Source: Hafnia alvei (lineage in GTDB: Bacteria; Pseudomonadota; Gammaproteobacteria; Enterobacterales; Enterobacteriaceae). Taken from it: a DNA stretch of 64,000 nt. Shown in pieces: positions 53,798-62,899 of the stretch. A program made the position numbers and the translations under genes. The stretch lies in NCBI RefSeq assembly GCF_964063325.1, contig NZ_OZ061315.1, forward strand, positions 3,906,001-3,970,000, given 5' to 3'. Every line of letters starts with the position of its first letter. Position 1 is the first letter of the stretch. The notes under the pieces are model-generated. The model did no database searches. It was given only the letters and a program-made list of their open reading frames with translations, and was not told where the DNA came from.

Positions 53798-54751
53798 TTA
53801 GTCAACCACTTTCACATCCACGCGCAATTCTTTAGGCACTTCAAAGACGATGTTTTCTTCACGCCCTTGCATCTCAACGGCACCTTCGCCGCCTAACGCT
53901 TGAAGGCGTTTAATCACGTCTTGAACCAAGATATCAGGGGCTGAAGCACCTGCGGTGACGCCGATACGCTTCACATCTTTCAGCCACTCTTCGCGAATAT
54001 CCTCCGCCGAGTCGATCAAAAATGCGGGGATACCTGCACGCTGGGCCAGTTCTGCCAAGCGGTTAGAGTTGGATGAGTTTTTCGACCCTACCACCAACAC
54101 CACTTCAGCCTCACTAGCAAGGTTGCGCACGGCTTCCTGACGGTTGGTGGTGGCATAACAGATATCATCTTTACGCGGGCCGACAATCTTAGGGAATCGC
54201 TCACGCAGAGCATCAATGATGTCTGACGTATCATCCACGGAAAGCGTGGTCTGAGTCATAAAGCACAGGTTATTTTCATTTTTCACCTGCAGCTTCCAAA
54301 CGTCTTCCGGCGACTCAACCAAATACATCCCACCCTCAGGATTATTGTATTGCCCCATCGTGCCTTCAACTTCTGGATGCCCCGCATGGCCAATCAAAAT
54401 GGCCTCGGTTCCTTTACGGCTAGCACGCGCAACTTCCATATGTACTTTAGTGACCAGTGGACAGGTCGCATCGTAGAGCATGGTGAGATTACGCGCTTTA
54501 GCTTCGGCGCGAACGGCTTGGGATACACCGTGAGCCGAGAAAATCAGAATCGTGTTATCGGGCACTTCACTGATTTCTTCAATGAACACCGCCCCGCGTT
54601 CGCGCAGGCTGTTGACCACATAGCGGTTATGTACCACTTCATGACGAACATAAATCGGCGCACCATAAATCTCTAGCGCGCGTTCAACGATACTAATGGC
54701 TCGGTCGACACCCGCGCAGAAGCCGCGCGGGTTAGCCAGCAGGATTTGCAT
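53798..54751 (-). CDS. ispH: 4-hydroxy-3-methylbut-2-enyl diphosphate reductase
   Basis: Last step of the MEP isoprenoid pathway, making IPP and DMAPP. The three iron-sulfur ligands are Cys12 (PRGFCAGVDRA), DATCPLVTK (near 96) and DDICYATTNRQ (near 198). Substrate-binding histidines are in RHEVVHN and GHAGHPEVEGTMGQ. I start at ATG 54751 (MQILLANPRGF), which has GGGAGA 6 nt upstream and gives 317 residues (E. coli 316); the open frame extends eight codons further. It overlaps the fkpB end by 20 nt. Confidence 0.97.
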   Translation of the reverse strand: MQILLANPRGFCAGVDRAISIVERALEIYGAPIYVRHEVVHNRYVVNSLRERGAVFIEEISEVPDNTILIFSAHGVSQAVRAEAKARNLTMLYDATCPLVTKVHMEVARASRKGTEAILIGHAGHPEVEGTMGQYNNPEGGMYLVESPEDVWKLQVKNENNLCFMTQTTLSVDDTSDIIDALRERFPKIVGPRKDDICYATTNRQEAVRNLASEAEVVLVVGSKNSSNSNRLAELAQRAGIPAFLIDSAEDIREEWLKDVKRIGVTAGASAPDILVQDVIKRLQALGGEGAVEMQGREENIVFEVPKELRVDVKVVD

Positions 54752-55202
54752 CAACGTCTCCCTGCTGCGGGTCAATCTCCAACACCTCTACATCAAAGGT
54801 TACCGGATGTCCCGCAAGCGGATGGTTAAAATCAACGGTCACTGAGTCACAAGCAACTTCACGCACGATACCCGGCATTTCGCTGCCGTCTCGGCCAGTG
54901 AACATCATAATGGTTCCCGCTTCCGGCACGCCAACGTCGGCGAAATCACGGCGGGTAAAGAACTGAACCAAATCGGGGCTATTTTCACCAAACGCGTCTT
55001 GCGGCTGCAAGGTGAACTGGAACTTATCGCCCGCCTGATGTCCCAGCAAGTGCTCTTCCAGCGCGTCGGATAAACTGCCATCGCCCAAACGGAACAACGC
55101 AGGTTTGCCGCAGCTGCGCGTTGACTCGGCCTGCGTGCCATCCTCTAACTGCAAGGTAAAATGCACTAACACTGCGCTGTTGCTTTGCACTTGCTGAGTC
55201 AT
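54732..55202 (-). CDS. fkpB: FKBP-type peptidyl-prolyl isomerase FkpB (SlpA)
   Basis: A 156-residue SlyD-like FKBP that also binds ribosomes as a chaperone. It has VLVHFTLQLEDGTQAEST at the N-terminus, the insert-in-flap region (HLLGHQAGDKFQFTLQPQDAFGE, near 48-70) and VDFNHPLAGHPVTFDVEVLEID near the C-terminus. The tail QQGDVDANPAG makes it a few residues longer than E. coli FkpB (149) and overlaps ispH. Confidence 0.95.
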   Translation of the reverse strand: MTQQVQSNSAVLVHFTLQLEDGTQAESTRSCGKPALFRLGDGSLSDALEEHLLGHQAGDKFQFTLQPQDAFGENSPDLVQFFTRRDFADVGVPEAGTIMMFTGRDGSEMPGIVREVACDSVTVDFNHPLAGHPVTFDVEVLEIDPQQGDVDANPAG

Positions 55203-55207
55203 ACCTG

Positions 55208-55711
55208 CTATCCCTTTTTCTTCGCGGGAAGGAAACCTTCCAAAACAATGAGTGCTGCGCCAATACAGATCGCCGAGTCAGCTAGGTTGAAGGTGGCAAA
55301 ATGCCAATCTCCCACGTAGAAGTCGATCATATCGACAACAAAACCATGCCACAGACGATCAAACAGATTGCCCAGTGCCCCACCGATAATCAGCGCATAG
55401 GCGATGTTATTGAGTTTTTGTGTCGCCCGAGAGCGATACATCATCACTAACAACGCCACGCAGATGGCGATGGCGATACCGGCAAAGAACCAGCGCTGCC
55501 AGCCACCGCTGTCAGCCAAGAAGCTGAAAGCGGCGCCGTAGTTGCGTGCATAGTGTAGATTTAGCGATGGCAGCAGTGCTTTGGTTTCACCCAAGGCGAA
55601 GTCCTGCAAAATTAAATACTTGCTGCCTAAATCAATCACTAACACGACAAGCACCAGCCAAAGCCAGCGCAGTCCCGTAGACATTATTGGTCGTTTCATC
55701 GCGTCAGCCAT
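55208..55711 (-). CDS. lspA: lipoprotein signal peptidase
   Basis: Inner-membrane aspartyl protease that removes lipoprotein signal peptides (globomycin target). The 167-residue product has four hydrophobic segments. The catalytic Asp pair is in GALGNLFDRLWHGFVVDMIDF and FNLADSAICIGA. The ATG at 55711 shares one nucleotide with the ileS stop (TAATG), giving MADAMKRPIMSTG. A second ATG at 55699 would give 163 residues, nearer E. coli LspA (164). Both are possible. Confidence 0.96.
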   Translation of the reverse strand: MADAMKRPIMSTGLRWLWLVLVVLVIDLGSKYLILQDFALGETKALLPSLNLHYARNYGAAFSFLADSGGWQRWFFAGIAIAICVALLVMMYRSRATQKLNNIAYALIIGGALGNLFDRLWHGFVVDMIDFYVGDWHFATFNLADSAICIGAALIVLEGFLPAKKKG

Positions 55712-58560
55712 TATGCAAACTTACGTTTTTCGCCGTGACCGGCAACGTTCGTAATGCAACGTGGGCACAGGTCTGGATGCTCAGCATTCTGACCAATCTC
55801 GGTAGAGAAGTGCCAGCAGCGAGGACATTTCTGACCATCAGCCTTGAGCAACGCAACTTTCAGACCTTTCAGCACATCGCTTTGTACGGCGTCTGCCGGT
55901 GCGTTTGCCAATGGTTCAACCTGAGCCGCAGAGGTGATCAGCACGAAGCGCAGTTCATCTTCTAGGCTGTTCAGTTTGGCGATCAAATCGTCATCCGCAT
56001 ACAGCGTTACGCTGGCTTCCAAAGAGCCGCCTACGCGTTTGTCGTTACGTGCCTGCTCAATGACCTTGTTCACTTCACCACGTACTTTCAGCAGCTCGGC
56101 CCAGAACTCGTTGTTCATAGACTCCGCGTTGCCTAAGCCGAACAGGCCCTGATACCACTCTTCAGTGAAAACATACTCGGCGCGGTCGCCCGGCAAGTAG
56201 CCCCACAGTTCATCGGCGGTAAAGGACATGATCGGTGCCATCCAGCGAACCAGTGCCTCGGCAATGTGGAACAACGCAGTCTGGCAGCTACGACGCGCAA
56301 TGCTGTCGGCTTTGGTGGTGTACTGACGATCTTTGATGATATCCAGATAGAAGGAACCCATCTCAACCGAGCAGAACTGCATCAGGCGTTGAACCACTTC
56401 GTGGAAATCATAGTTTTCATAGGAAACCAGAATTTCTTTCTGTGCTTCCATCGCACGCTCTACCGCCCAGCGATCCAGAACTACCATCTCTTCAGGTTTC
56501 ACCATGTGCTGTTTCGGGTCGAAGCCGTTCAGGTTAGCCAACAAGAAACGTGCGGTGTTACGGATGCGACGATAAGAGTCGGCAGAACGCTTCAGAATTT
56601 CATCTGAAACCGCGATTTCACCGGTGTAGTCGGTAGAAGCCACCCATAGACGTAGGATATCGCCACCCAGTTTGTTCATCACATCCTGAGGGCTCACGGT
56701 GTTACCGATAGATTTGGACATTTTGCGTCCCTGACCATCAACGGTGAAGCCGTGAGTCAGTACCTGACGGTAAGGCGCTTTGCCTTTCATCGCGGTAGAA
56801 ATCATCAGAGAAGACATAAACCAACCACGATGCTGGTCAGAGCCTTCCAAATACATATCTGCGGTGTTGCCATGGAATTCAGGGCGTGCATCAACCACGG
56901 AGAAGCTGGTTGAACCGGAGTCAAACCATACGTCCAAGGTATCTGGCACTTTTTCATACTGGTCAGCGTCTGCGCCCAAAATATCTTTTGGATCCAGATC
57001 CCACCAAGCTTGAATACCGTCTTTCTCAACGCGCTTCGCCACTTCTTCCATCAATTCGATGGTACGCGGATGCAGTTCCTGAGTGTCTTTATGCACAAAC
57101 ATCGACATTGGCACACCCCACGTACGCTGACGAGAGATACACCAGTCAGGACGGTTTGCCACCATTGATTCGATACGTGCTTTACCCCATGCAGGGATCC
57201 AGCCGCTCATACCGTTTTCTTTCAGGCCAACCTGTTCAATTTCGTCGATCTCAGCCAGAGACTGTTTACGCAGCCCTTTCTGATCCATGCTGATAAACCA
57301 CTGCGGGGTCGCACGGAAAATGATCGGCGTTTTATGGCGCCAGCAGCATGGATAGCTATGATTCATTTTTTCAACGTGCAGCAAAGCGCCGTGCTCTTTC
57401 AGCAGCTCAACCACAACGTCGTTGGCTTTGAATACAAACAAACCATCCAGACCTGGGAAGGTGCCTTTCAAATAGCAACCGTTCGAGCCGACTGGGTTTG
57501 CGGTTTCCAAACCATATTTTTGACCGATGACATAGTCATCTGGGCCATGACCCGGCGCGGTATGTACCGCACCTGTACCGGCTTCAAGCGTAACGTGCTC
57601 GCCCAGAACGATAGGCACATCAAAGCCCATGAATGGATGTTGGAAACGCATCAGTTCCAGATCGGCACCTTTGCAGCTTCCCAGCACGGTCCAAGACGTA
57701 ATACCGGCGCGCTTCATCACGCTTTCAACCAGATCAGCCGCCAAAATCAGGCATTCGCCGTCAACCTGAACCAGTTGGTATTCGAATTCAGGATGTAATG
57801 AAACCGCACGGTTAGCTGGCATTGTCCACGGTGTGGTGGTCCAGATAACAACAGAAACGTTGCCTTCGGCTTCTTTAACGCCAAATTTAGCCAATACTTC
57901 GTTCTTATTGACCGCGGCAAAGCGCACGTCAATAGACGGAGAGGTTTTGTCGTAGTACTCAACTTCGGCTTCAGCCAGTGAAGAACCACAGTCTGGGCAC
58001 CAGTGAACCGGCTTAGCACCTTTCATTAGGTGGCCGTTATCAACGATTTTAGCCAGCGCACGGATGATGTTAGCTTCGGTATCAAACGCCATCGTCAAGT
58101 AAGGATGATCCCAATCGCCCAGCACGCCCAGACGTTTGAAATCAGCTTTTTGGCCTTCAACCTGTTCGGCGGCGTATTCACGGCATTTAGCACGGAACTC
58201 AGCGGCGCTGAATTTCTCGCCTGGCTTACCAATCAGCTGCTCAACTTTCAGCTCAATCGGCAGACCGTGGCAGTCCCAGCCTGGGATGTACGGTGAGTCA
58301 AAACCGCTCAGGCCTTTGGACTTAATAATAATGTCTTTAAGAATCTTATTTACTGAGTGACCAATATGAATACTGCCGTTCGCATAAGGAGGGCCATCGT
58401 GCAAAATGAAAGTTTTCTTGCCTTTCTTCGCGTTACGGATAATCCCGTACAGATCCTGCTCATACCAACGTTGCAGCATGCCAGGTTCGCGCTTGGCGAG
58501 ATCGCCGCGCATCGGGAACCCTGTTTCCGGCAAGTTCAGGGTATTCTTATAATCACTCAT
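55711..58560 (-). CDS. ileS: isoleucine-tRNA ligase
   Basis: Class I aminoacyl-tRNA synthetase. The 949-residue enzyme has the HIGH-type motif PPYANGSIHIGHSVNK (near 58) and the KMSKS loop GQGRKMSKSIGN (near 613). The editing domain holds VIWTTTPWTMPANRAV (near 239), and the C-terminal zinc site has cysteines in CPRCWHFS and CPRCITNV. Usual length is 938; the extra residues are spread out. Mupirocin-sensitive type by its bacterial (not eukaryote-like) sequence; that is inference. Stop overlaps the lspA start by 1 nt. Confidence 0.98.
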   Translation of the reverse strand: MSDYKNTLNLPETGFPMRGDLAKREPGMLQRWYEQDLYGIIRNAKKGKKTFILHDGPPYANGSIHIGHSVNKILKDIIIKSKGLSGFDSPYIPGWDCHGLPIELKVEQLIGKPGEKFSAAEFRAKCREYAAEQVEGQKADFKRLGVLGDWDHPYLTMAFDTEANIIRALAKIVDNGHLMKGAKPVHWCPDCGSSLAEAEVEYYDKTSPSIDVRFAAVNKNEVLAKFGVKEAEGNVSVVIWTTTPWTMPANRAVSLHPEFEYQLVQVDGECLILAADLVESVMKRAGITSWTVLGSCKGADLELMRFQHPFMGFDVPIVLGEHVTLEAGTGAVHTAPGHGPDDYVIGQKYGLETANPVGSNGCYLKGTFPGLDGLFVFKANDVVVELLKEHGALLHVEKMNHSYPCCWRHKTPIIFRATPQWFISMDQKGLRKQSLAEIDEIEQVGLKENGMSGWIPAWGKARIESMVANRPDWCISRQRTWGVPMSMFVHKDTQELHPRTIELMEEVAKRVEKDGIQAWWDLDPKDILGADADQYEKVPDTLDVWFDSGSTSFSVVDARPEFHGNTADMYLEGSDQHRGWFMSSLMISTAMKGKAPYRQVLTHGFTVDGQGRKMSKSIGNTVSPQDVMNKLGGDILRLWVASTDYTGEIAVSDEILKRSADSYRRIRNTARFLLANLNGFDPKQHMVKPEEMVVLDRWAVERAMEAQKEILVSYENYDFHEVVQRLMQFCSVEMGSFYLDIIKDRQYTTKADSIARRSCQTALFHIAEALVRWMAPIMSFTADELWGYLPGDRAEYVFTEEWYQGLFGLGNAESMNNEFWAELLKVRGEVNKVIEQARNDKRVGGSLEASVTLYADDDLIAKLNSLEDELRFVLITSAAQVEPLANAPADAVQSDVLKGLKVALLKADGQKCPRCWHFSTEIGQNAEHPDLCPRCITNVAGHGEKRKFA

Positions 58561-58646
58561 TCGATTCTCGGTTCCGTTTTCGGCTATCCCCTTGGCTCAA
58601 TAAGCTGCTCATGCAGCTTTTATGACTTTGGGCATATGTATATAGA

Positions 58647-59585
58647 TTAAACCGGTGTCGCCAGCCCAAAGAATTCCCGGGCCGTCACCACATCATTGGC
58701 GATTTGTTGCTTAAGTGCATCAAGCGAAGCAAAACGCTGTTCATTGCGCAGTTTTGCGCGGAGCACCACATCAATGTGGCGTCCATAGAGATCCATCGTG
58801 GTATCCAGTAGATGAACTTCTAGCTGCTGACGTATGCCAGCGACTGTTGGGCGGGTACCAATATTAGCCACACCGGGCAACGGTGTTGCTCCCAACCCAT
58901 AAACATCAACGGCGTATACGCCTTTTACCGGTGCAACCAACCGTTTCAACGGTAGGTTGGCGGTTGGAAAACCAATAGTGCGCCCAACTTCATCACCGTG
59001 CACAACGCGCCCAGAAATGCTGTATGGATGGCCCAAAAGGCTTTCCGCGAGTTCAAGCTTATCTTCCTGCAATGCCTGTCGAACGGCGGTGCTGCTAATG
59101 CGCTTATTCCCTTCGCAAAAGCTGTCAGAGTTGGTCACGGTAAAGCCGAACTGTTCCCCGGCCTGTTTCAACAACTCATAGTCGCCCTGACGCCCAGCGC
59201 CAAAACGAAAATCATCACCGACCATCAAATATTTTACGCCGAGCTTTTCAACGAGTAACTTTTTAACAAAGTCATGAGCTGAATTCGCCGCAAAATCACG
59301 GTTAAAACGTACGCACAGGAGATAATCAACTCCTGCTTCTGCCAGATAGTGACATTTATCGCGTAACCGAGTCAGGCGAGCCGGCGCTTTATCTGCGCTG
59401 AACAGCTCTAACGGCTGGGGCTCAAAGATCATCACCATGACGGGCAGCCCCAAGCGCTTCCCTTCCTGCTTCAAACGGGCCAGCAAGGCCTGATGACCGC
59501 GGTGCACACCATCGAAGTTACCGATCGTCAGCACGCAGCCATGGTGGCGCGCCCGTAGATTGTGAATGCCGCGAATTAGCTCCAT
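58647..59585 (-). CDS. ribF: bifunctional riboflavin kinase / FAD synthetase
   Basis: Converts riboflavin to FMN and FAD. The 312-residue product has the N-terminal adenylyltransferase domain (LTIGNFDGVHRGHQALL, residues 20-36; KYLMVGDDFRFGAGRQGD near 119). The C-terminal kinase domain has GHPYSISGRVVHGDEVGRTIGFPTANL, near 184-210, and GVANIGTRPTV near 238. Length matches E. coli RibF (313). First gene of the ribF-ileS-lspA-fkpB-ispH unit. Confidence 0.97.
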   Translation of the reverse strand: MELIRGIHNLRARHHGCVLTIGNFDGVHRGHQALLARLKQEGKRLGLPVMVMIFEPQPLELFSADKAPARLTRLRDKCHYLAEAGVDYLLCVRFNRDFAANSAHDFVKKLLVEKLGVKYLMVGDDFRFGAGRQGDYELLKQAGEQFGFTVTNSDSFCEGNKRISSTAVRQALQEDKLELAESLLGHPYSISGRVVHGDEVGRTIGFPTANLPLKRLVAPVKGVYAVDVYGLGATPLPGVANIGTRPTVAGIRQQLEVHLLDTTMDLYGRHIDVVLRAKLRNEQRFASLDALKQQIANDVVTAREFFGLATPV

Positions 59586-59614
59586 ATCAGGCTCAAAACA
59601 GTGGAAATCGGCGG

Positions 59615-59643
59615 ATTATACCTTGTACAGAGACTAAGGTTAA
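59615..59643 (-). promoter_or_regulatory. candidate ribF promoter
   Basis: On the minus strand TTAACC (59638-59643), 17-nt spacer and a perfect TATAAT (59615-59620), about 30 nt before the ribF ATG. Confidence 0.65.
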
Positions 59644-59819
59644 CCAGCGATTAGAGAGTTTAAAGGGATTCTGCCACCATACCGGAGATAAGCCGCCGGT
59701 TAAATACATTACGCATGATTTCTACCACTCTATTTGTCTTTCGATAAAATCATATCCGTTACTCACCCCATCGCCTTTCAAGATGCTGGGGTATAAACCT
59801 GCGCTTTTATTGCAAACGC

Positions 59820-59828
59820 TGATATAAT
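59820..59828 (+). promoter_or_regulatory. candidate rpsT promoter P1 (extended -10)
   Basis: TGATATAAT is a perfect extended -10 (TG, one base, TATAAT at 59823-59828), about 200 nt before rpsT. The -35 region is poor, as expected for extended -10 promoters. E. coli rpsT has two promoters. The rest of 59644-59819 shows nothing I can assign. Confidence 0.55.
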
Positions 59829-59951
59829 CAGCAACCGCACAGGAAAAAACTCTCGAAAGGGTGTATTCCAAGGGACAAAGCTGGTAAAATCCCGCGCCAT
59901 CACAACGCGAAAGTGTCGTTCGTACAAGCGACGCTTATTTGCACAAATCCA

Positions 59952-59980
59952 TTGACAACAGAGGGCTAAAAAGGCATATT
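59952..59980 (+). promoter_or_regulatory. candidate rpsT promoter P2
   Basis: A perfect TTGACA at 59952-59957, 17-nt spacer and CATATT at 59975-59980 (4 of 6 to TATAAT). Transcription would start about 40 nt before the rpsT start codon. Confidence 0.65.
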
Positions 59981-60026
59981 TCTCGGCCTTTGAATTGTCC
60001 TCATAGAATATTTTGGGAGTTGGACC

Positions 60027-60290
60027 TTGGCTAATATCAAATCAGCTAAGAAACGCGCCGTACAATCTGAGAAGCGCCGCAAGCACAACGCTAGCCGTCG
60101 CTCCATGATGCGTACTTTCCTTAAGAAAGTATACGCGGCGATTGCAACCGGCGATAAAGCCGCTGCACAAAACGCATTTAACGAAATGCAACCAATCGTG
60201 GATCGCCAGGCTTGTAAAGGCCTGATCCACAAAAACAAAGCTGCACGCCATAAGTCAAACTTGGTAGCGCAAATCAACGCAATGCAGTAA
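60027..60290 (+). CDS. rpsT: 30S ribosomal protein S20
   Basis: Small-subunit protein that binds the 5' domain of 16S rRNA. The 87-residue, strongly basic product (ANIKSAKKRAVQSEKRRKHN) equals E. coli S20. Start is TTG at 60027, with GGGAG 8-9 nt upstream; E. coli rpsT also starts with TTG, which there helps autoregulation of translation. Divergent from ribF, convergent with nhaR. Confidence 0.98.
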   Translation: MANIKSAKKRAVQSEKRRKHNASRRSMMRTFLKKVYAAIATGDKAAAQNAFNEMQPIVDRQACKGLIHKNKAARHKSNLVAQINAMQ

Positions 60291-60312
60291 TTGCTTTACG
60301 TTGAAAGCTTTG

Positions 60313-60340
60313 AAAAAAACCGGCCTAGGCCGGTTTTTTT
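60313..60340. terminator. bidirectional rpsT/nhaR terminator
   Basis: AACCGGCC-TA-GGCCGGTT palindrome flanked by an A tract and a seven-T tract, so it works in both directions for convergent rpsT and nhaR. Confidence 0.93.
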
Positions 60341-60371
60341 ACGTCTCAACGTTACATCTCAACTAAGGCGC

Positions 60372-61274
60372 CTATCGGCTAAACAACGCTGAGAAATCTT
60401 TGTTACAGACACGCTGTACCGCCGGATGCTGAATCATTCGCTCGGCAAAAATCACGTAATACTCTTCCTGCAAGTTATCAATCCGCCCCACTTCCTTGAT
60501 GTTTTCTGAGTCGTTCGCGTATAAATCCTGTGCATAAATCGACGGCGCAACAAAAATAGCATCGTGGAATTGAGCAAACGCCTTCATCAAAGCCGCATCA
60601 TCAAACTCGCCGAGGATCTGCACCTGTAGCCCTTGGCTATTGAACCAGTTTAATAATTTACGTCCTAACATGGTTCGACGGCCTGGGATCAATAGCTTAC
60701 GTTGCTCAAGGCAGGCAGGAAACGGCTGCTCAGGCAACGGCTGGCGACAGTAGAAACTCACGCCACACTCACCCAGCTTTACCGAGAACAGCCCTTCTTG
60801 CTGGCTAGAATCCACCGGACAATCCGATAAAATCATATCCAGCTTATGCTGGCTTAGCTGTTCCAACAGCATTTCATGTGTGGATTCAAAGCAGCGCAAA
60901 TGAATTTGCTCGTGATCGGCAACCGCGGTTTCCAATACTTGGCTGACCAAGCGTTTAGACAGCGCATCGGCAACGCCAACGTCAAAGAGCATGTTGGATT
61001 CTTTGCGGTAGTTCACAATGTCGAGCATTTCTTGGCTAAGCATAAACATGCGGTCGGCATAACGAAAAACCAACTGTCCTAGCTCAGAAGGCACTAATCC
61101 GCGGCCTTGACGCTTAAATAGCTTTCCGCCCAAGCGTTCTTCTAAGGCTTTAATCTGTCCGGTAATCGTCTGCGGCGTTAAAAACAGCGCTTCAGCTGCG
61201 CCGACGACAGACCCTTCTTTGCAAACCTGCCAGAAATAATACAGGTGGTTAAAATTGATATGTGCCAGACGCAC
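60372..61274 (-). CDS. nhaR: LysR-type regulator NhaR
   Basis: Sodium-responsive activator of nhaA. The 300-residue protein has an N-terminal HTH (FNHLYYFWQVCKEGSVVGAAEALFLTPQTITGQIKALEERLGG, residues 8-50) and a LysR effector domain. Length is one less than E. coli NhaR. It lies about 220 nt after nhaA on the same strand, the same order as E. coli nhaAR. Confidence 0.96.
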   Translation of the reverse strand: MRLAHINFNHLYYFWQVCKEGSVVGAAEALFLTPQTITGQIKALEERLGGKLFKRQGRGLVPSELGQLVFRYADRMFMLSQEMLDIVNYRKESNMLFDVGVADALSKRLVSQVLETAVADHEQIHLRCFESTHEMLLEQLSQHKLDMILSDCPVDSSQQEGLFSVKLGECGVSFYCRQPLPEQPFPACLEQRKLLIPGRRTMLGRKLLNWFNSQGLQVQILGEFDDAALMKAFAQFHDAIFVAPSIYAQDLYANDSENIKEVGRIDNLQEEYYVIFAERMIQHPAVQRVCNKDFSALFSR

Positions 61275-61453
61275 GATAGTGCTCTCCTATTCCCTTTCGC
61301 ATAGTGAAAAACGATGCGAACATTGCTGCGGTATTTAAATCCAAAAGGCGGCACAAACAGTGCGACCAAGAAGGCGCAGCGGCGTATGACTTATCTTGCC
61401 ACTAAAACCACTAAGCACCTATGATGAAGCCTCCCCAACGGGAGCCAGATTAC

Positions 61454-61483
61454 AAAAGGCGCTCCATTTTCAATAAGAGCGCC
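61454..61483 (-). terminator. weak hairpin terminator after nhaA
   Basis: On the minus strand GGCGCTC (61477-61483) pairs with GAGCGCC (61458-61464), then TTTT. It lies about 10 nt past the nhaA stop and would reduce but may not block readthrough into nhaR. Confidence 0.6.
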
Positions 61484-61492
61484 CAAGAATAC

Positions 61493-62677
61493 TTATGAAT
61501 TCTCGACCGCCGCTCGGCGTGGCAGCACGCGACTCAAAAGCATATATCCCACAACAGCCGACGCAGTAGACCCCAGCAAAATGCCTAATCTTGAATACGT
61601 TGCCAGCTCTGGCGCTCCACCAGCAAACGCCAACGAAGCAATAAAGATAGACATCGTAAAGCCGATACCACACAGCACCGAAACGGCAAAAATATGCTGG
61701 AAGTTAATGTTCTCTGGTAAACGAGCCACGCCCATTTTTACCGCCACCCAGCTAAACAGGAAGATCCCAAGCGGCTTCCCAATAAACAGGCCCAGCATAA
61801 TTCCGGAAGGCAGAATGCCCGTCAGATTTTCCAACGAAACACCCTGTAGAGATACGCCAGCATTCACAAAAGCGAACAATGGCAGAATCAAATACGCCAC
61901 CCACGGATGCAGGCTGTGCTCTAATTTTTCAGCCGGGCGCTTACCGTTTTTCGCTTTAATCGGCAGCATAAAGCCAACAATAACGCCGGCCAAGGTGGCA
62001 TGAACGCCTGATTTTAAAATCGCAGTCCACAGCACCGCACCGACCAGCAGGTAGACCGAGGTTTTGCCAACGCCGCGCCAGTTAAGATATCCCAGCACCG
62101 CAATGGATGCTGCGGCAACCCCCAAAGCAGGCAGAGAAACCTCATGGGTATAAAACAGCGCGATAATAACGATAACGCCTAAGTCATCGATAATGGCCAA
62201 CGCCAGCAGAAACACCTTCAAGCTGGTTGGAACGCGATTCCCCAGCAAAGCCATAACGCCTAAAGCAAAAGCAATGTCCGTTGCCGCAGGAATTGCCCAG
62301 CCTTGGCTCGTCACAGGATCGGCATGGTTAAACGCGAGATAAATCAACGCGGGTGCAAACATTCCGCCTAACGCGGCAATAGCTGGGAAAATAGCTTGCT
62401 CGCGGCTGGCAAGAGAACCGCACATCAGTTCACGCTTAACCTCTAGCCCTACCACTAAAAAGAATACCGCCATCAGGCCATCGTTCACCCATAGCAGCAG
62501 AGTTTTATTGATATCCAACGCCATAAAACGGAACTGAACCGGTGAGTTTAAGAACTGCTGATAGAGATCGTGCAGTGGGCTGTTTGCCAATACTAAAGCC
62601 ACAATTGCGGCCATGATGAGAATAATACCGCCAGCGGCCTCAAGGCGCAGAAACTGGCGGATTGCACGGGTTACCAT
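61493..62677 (-). CDS. nhaA: sodium/proton antiporter NhaA
   Basis: Electrogenic exchange of two protons for one sodium across the inner membrane. The 394-residue protein has about twelve hydrophobic segments and the paired catalytic aspartates in LALAIIDDLGVIVIIALFY (near residues 165-166). The cation funnel segment GWAIPAATDIAFALGVMALLG lies near 130. I start at ATG 62677 (MVTRAIRQFLRLEAAGG) with GAGAG 6 nt upstream; the frame is open nine codons further. Slightly longer than E. coli NhaA (388). Confidence 0.96.
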   Translation of the reverse strand: MVTRAIRQFLRLEAAGGIILIMAAIVALVLANSPLHDLYQQFLNSPVQFRFMALDINKTLLLWVNDGLMAVFFLVVGLEVKRELMCGSLASREQAIFPAIAALGGMFAPALIYLAFNHADPVTSQGWAIPAATDIAFALGVMALLGNRVPTSLKVFLLALAIIDDLGVIVIIALFYTHEVSLPALGVAAASIAVLGYLNWRGVGKTSVYLLVGAVLWTAILKSGVHATLAGVIVGFMLPIKAKNGKRPAEKLEHSLHPWVAYLILPLFAFVNAGVSLQGVSLENLTGILPSGIMLGLFIGKPLGIFLFSWVAVKMGVARLPENINFQHIFAVSVLCGIGFTMSIFIASLAFAGGAPELATYSRLGILLGSTASAVVGYMLLSRVLPRRAAVENS

Positions 62678-62839
62678 AGTCACTCTCAGAAACTCCTTAC
62701 ACACATTCGTTAATAATGGGCGAGAGAACGAATTAATGCAGTTAGTTTACGGATTACTTTATTTCGGCAAAAGTAGTTTATAAGCGCTATTAACGTAGGA
62801 AAAACCGAGTTATTTATGAGTTTCGTCACACAATAATGT

Positions 62840-62871
62840 AAAAAAATCCCCACGTATTAGGCGGGGATTTT
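62840..62871 (-). terminator. dnaJ terminator
   Basis: On the minus strand AAATCCCC (62863-62870 side) pairs with GGGGATTT (62844-62851 side) around an 11-nt loop, followed by seven T. The adjacent gap to nhaA holds no gene; the hokC-type toxin found near here in E. coli is absent. Confidence 0.88.
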
Positions 62872-62899
62872 TATTAACTGCTTATTTTAAAAGAAAATC

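Noticed and set aside
53632..53835. 67-codon plus-strand frame between frvR and ispH
   Set aside because: It runs through the ispH terminator and into antisense ispH.
62678..62899. Possible hok/sok-type toxin-antitoxin between nhaA and dnaJ, as in E. coli
   Set aside because: The gap is short and contains no Hok-like frame; only the dnaJ terminator is visible.
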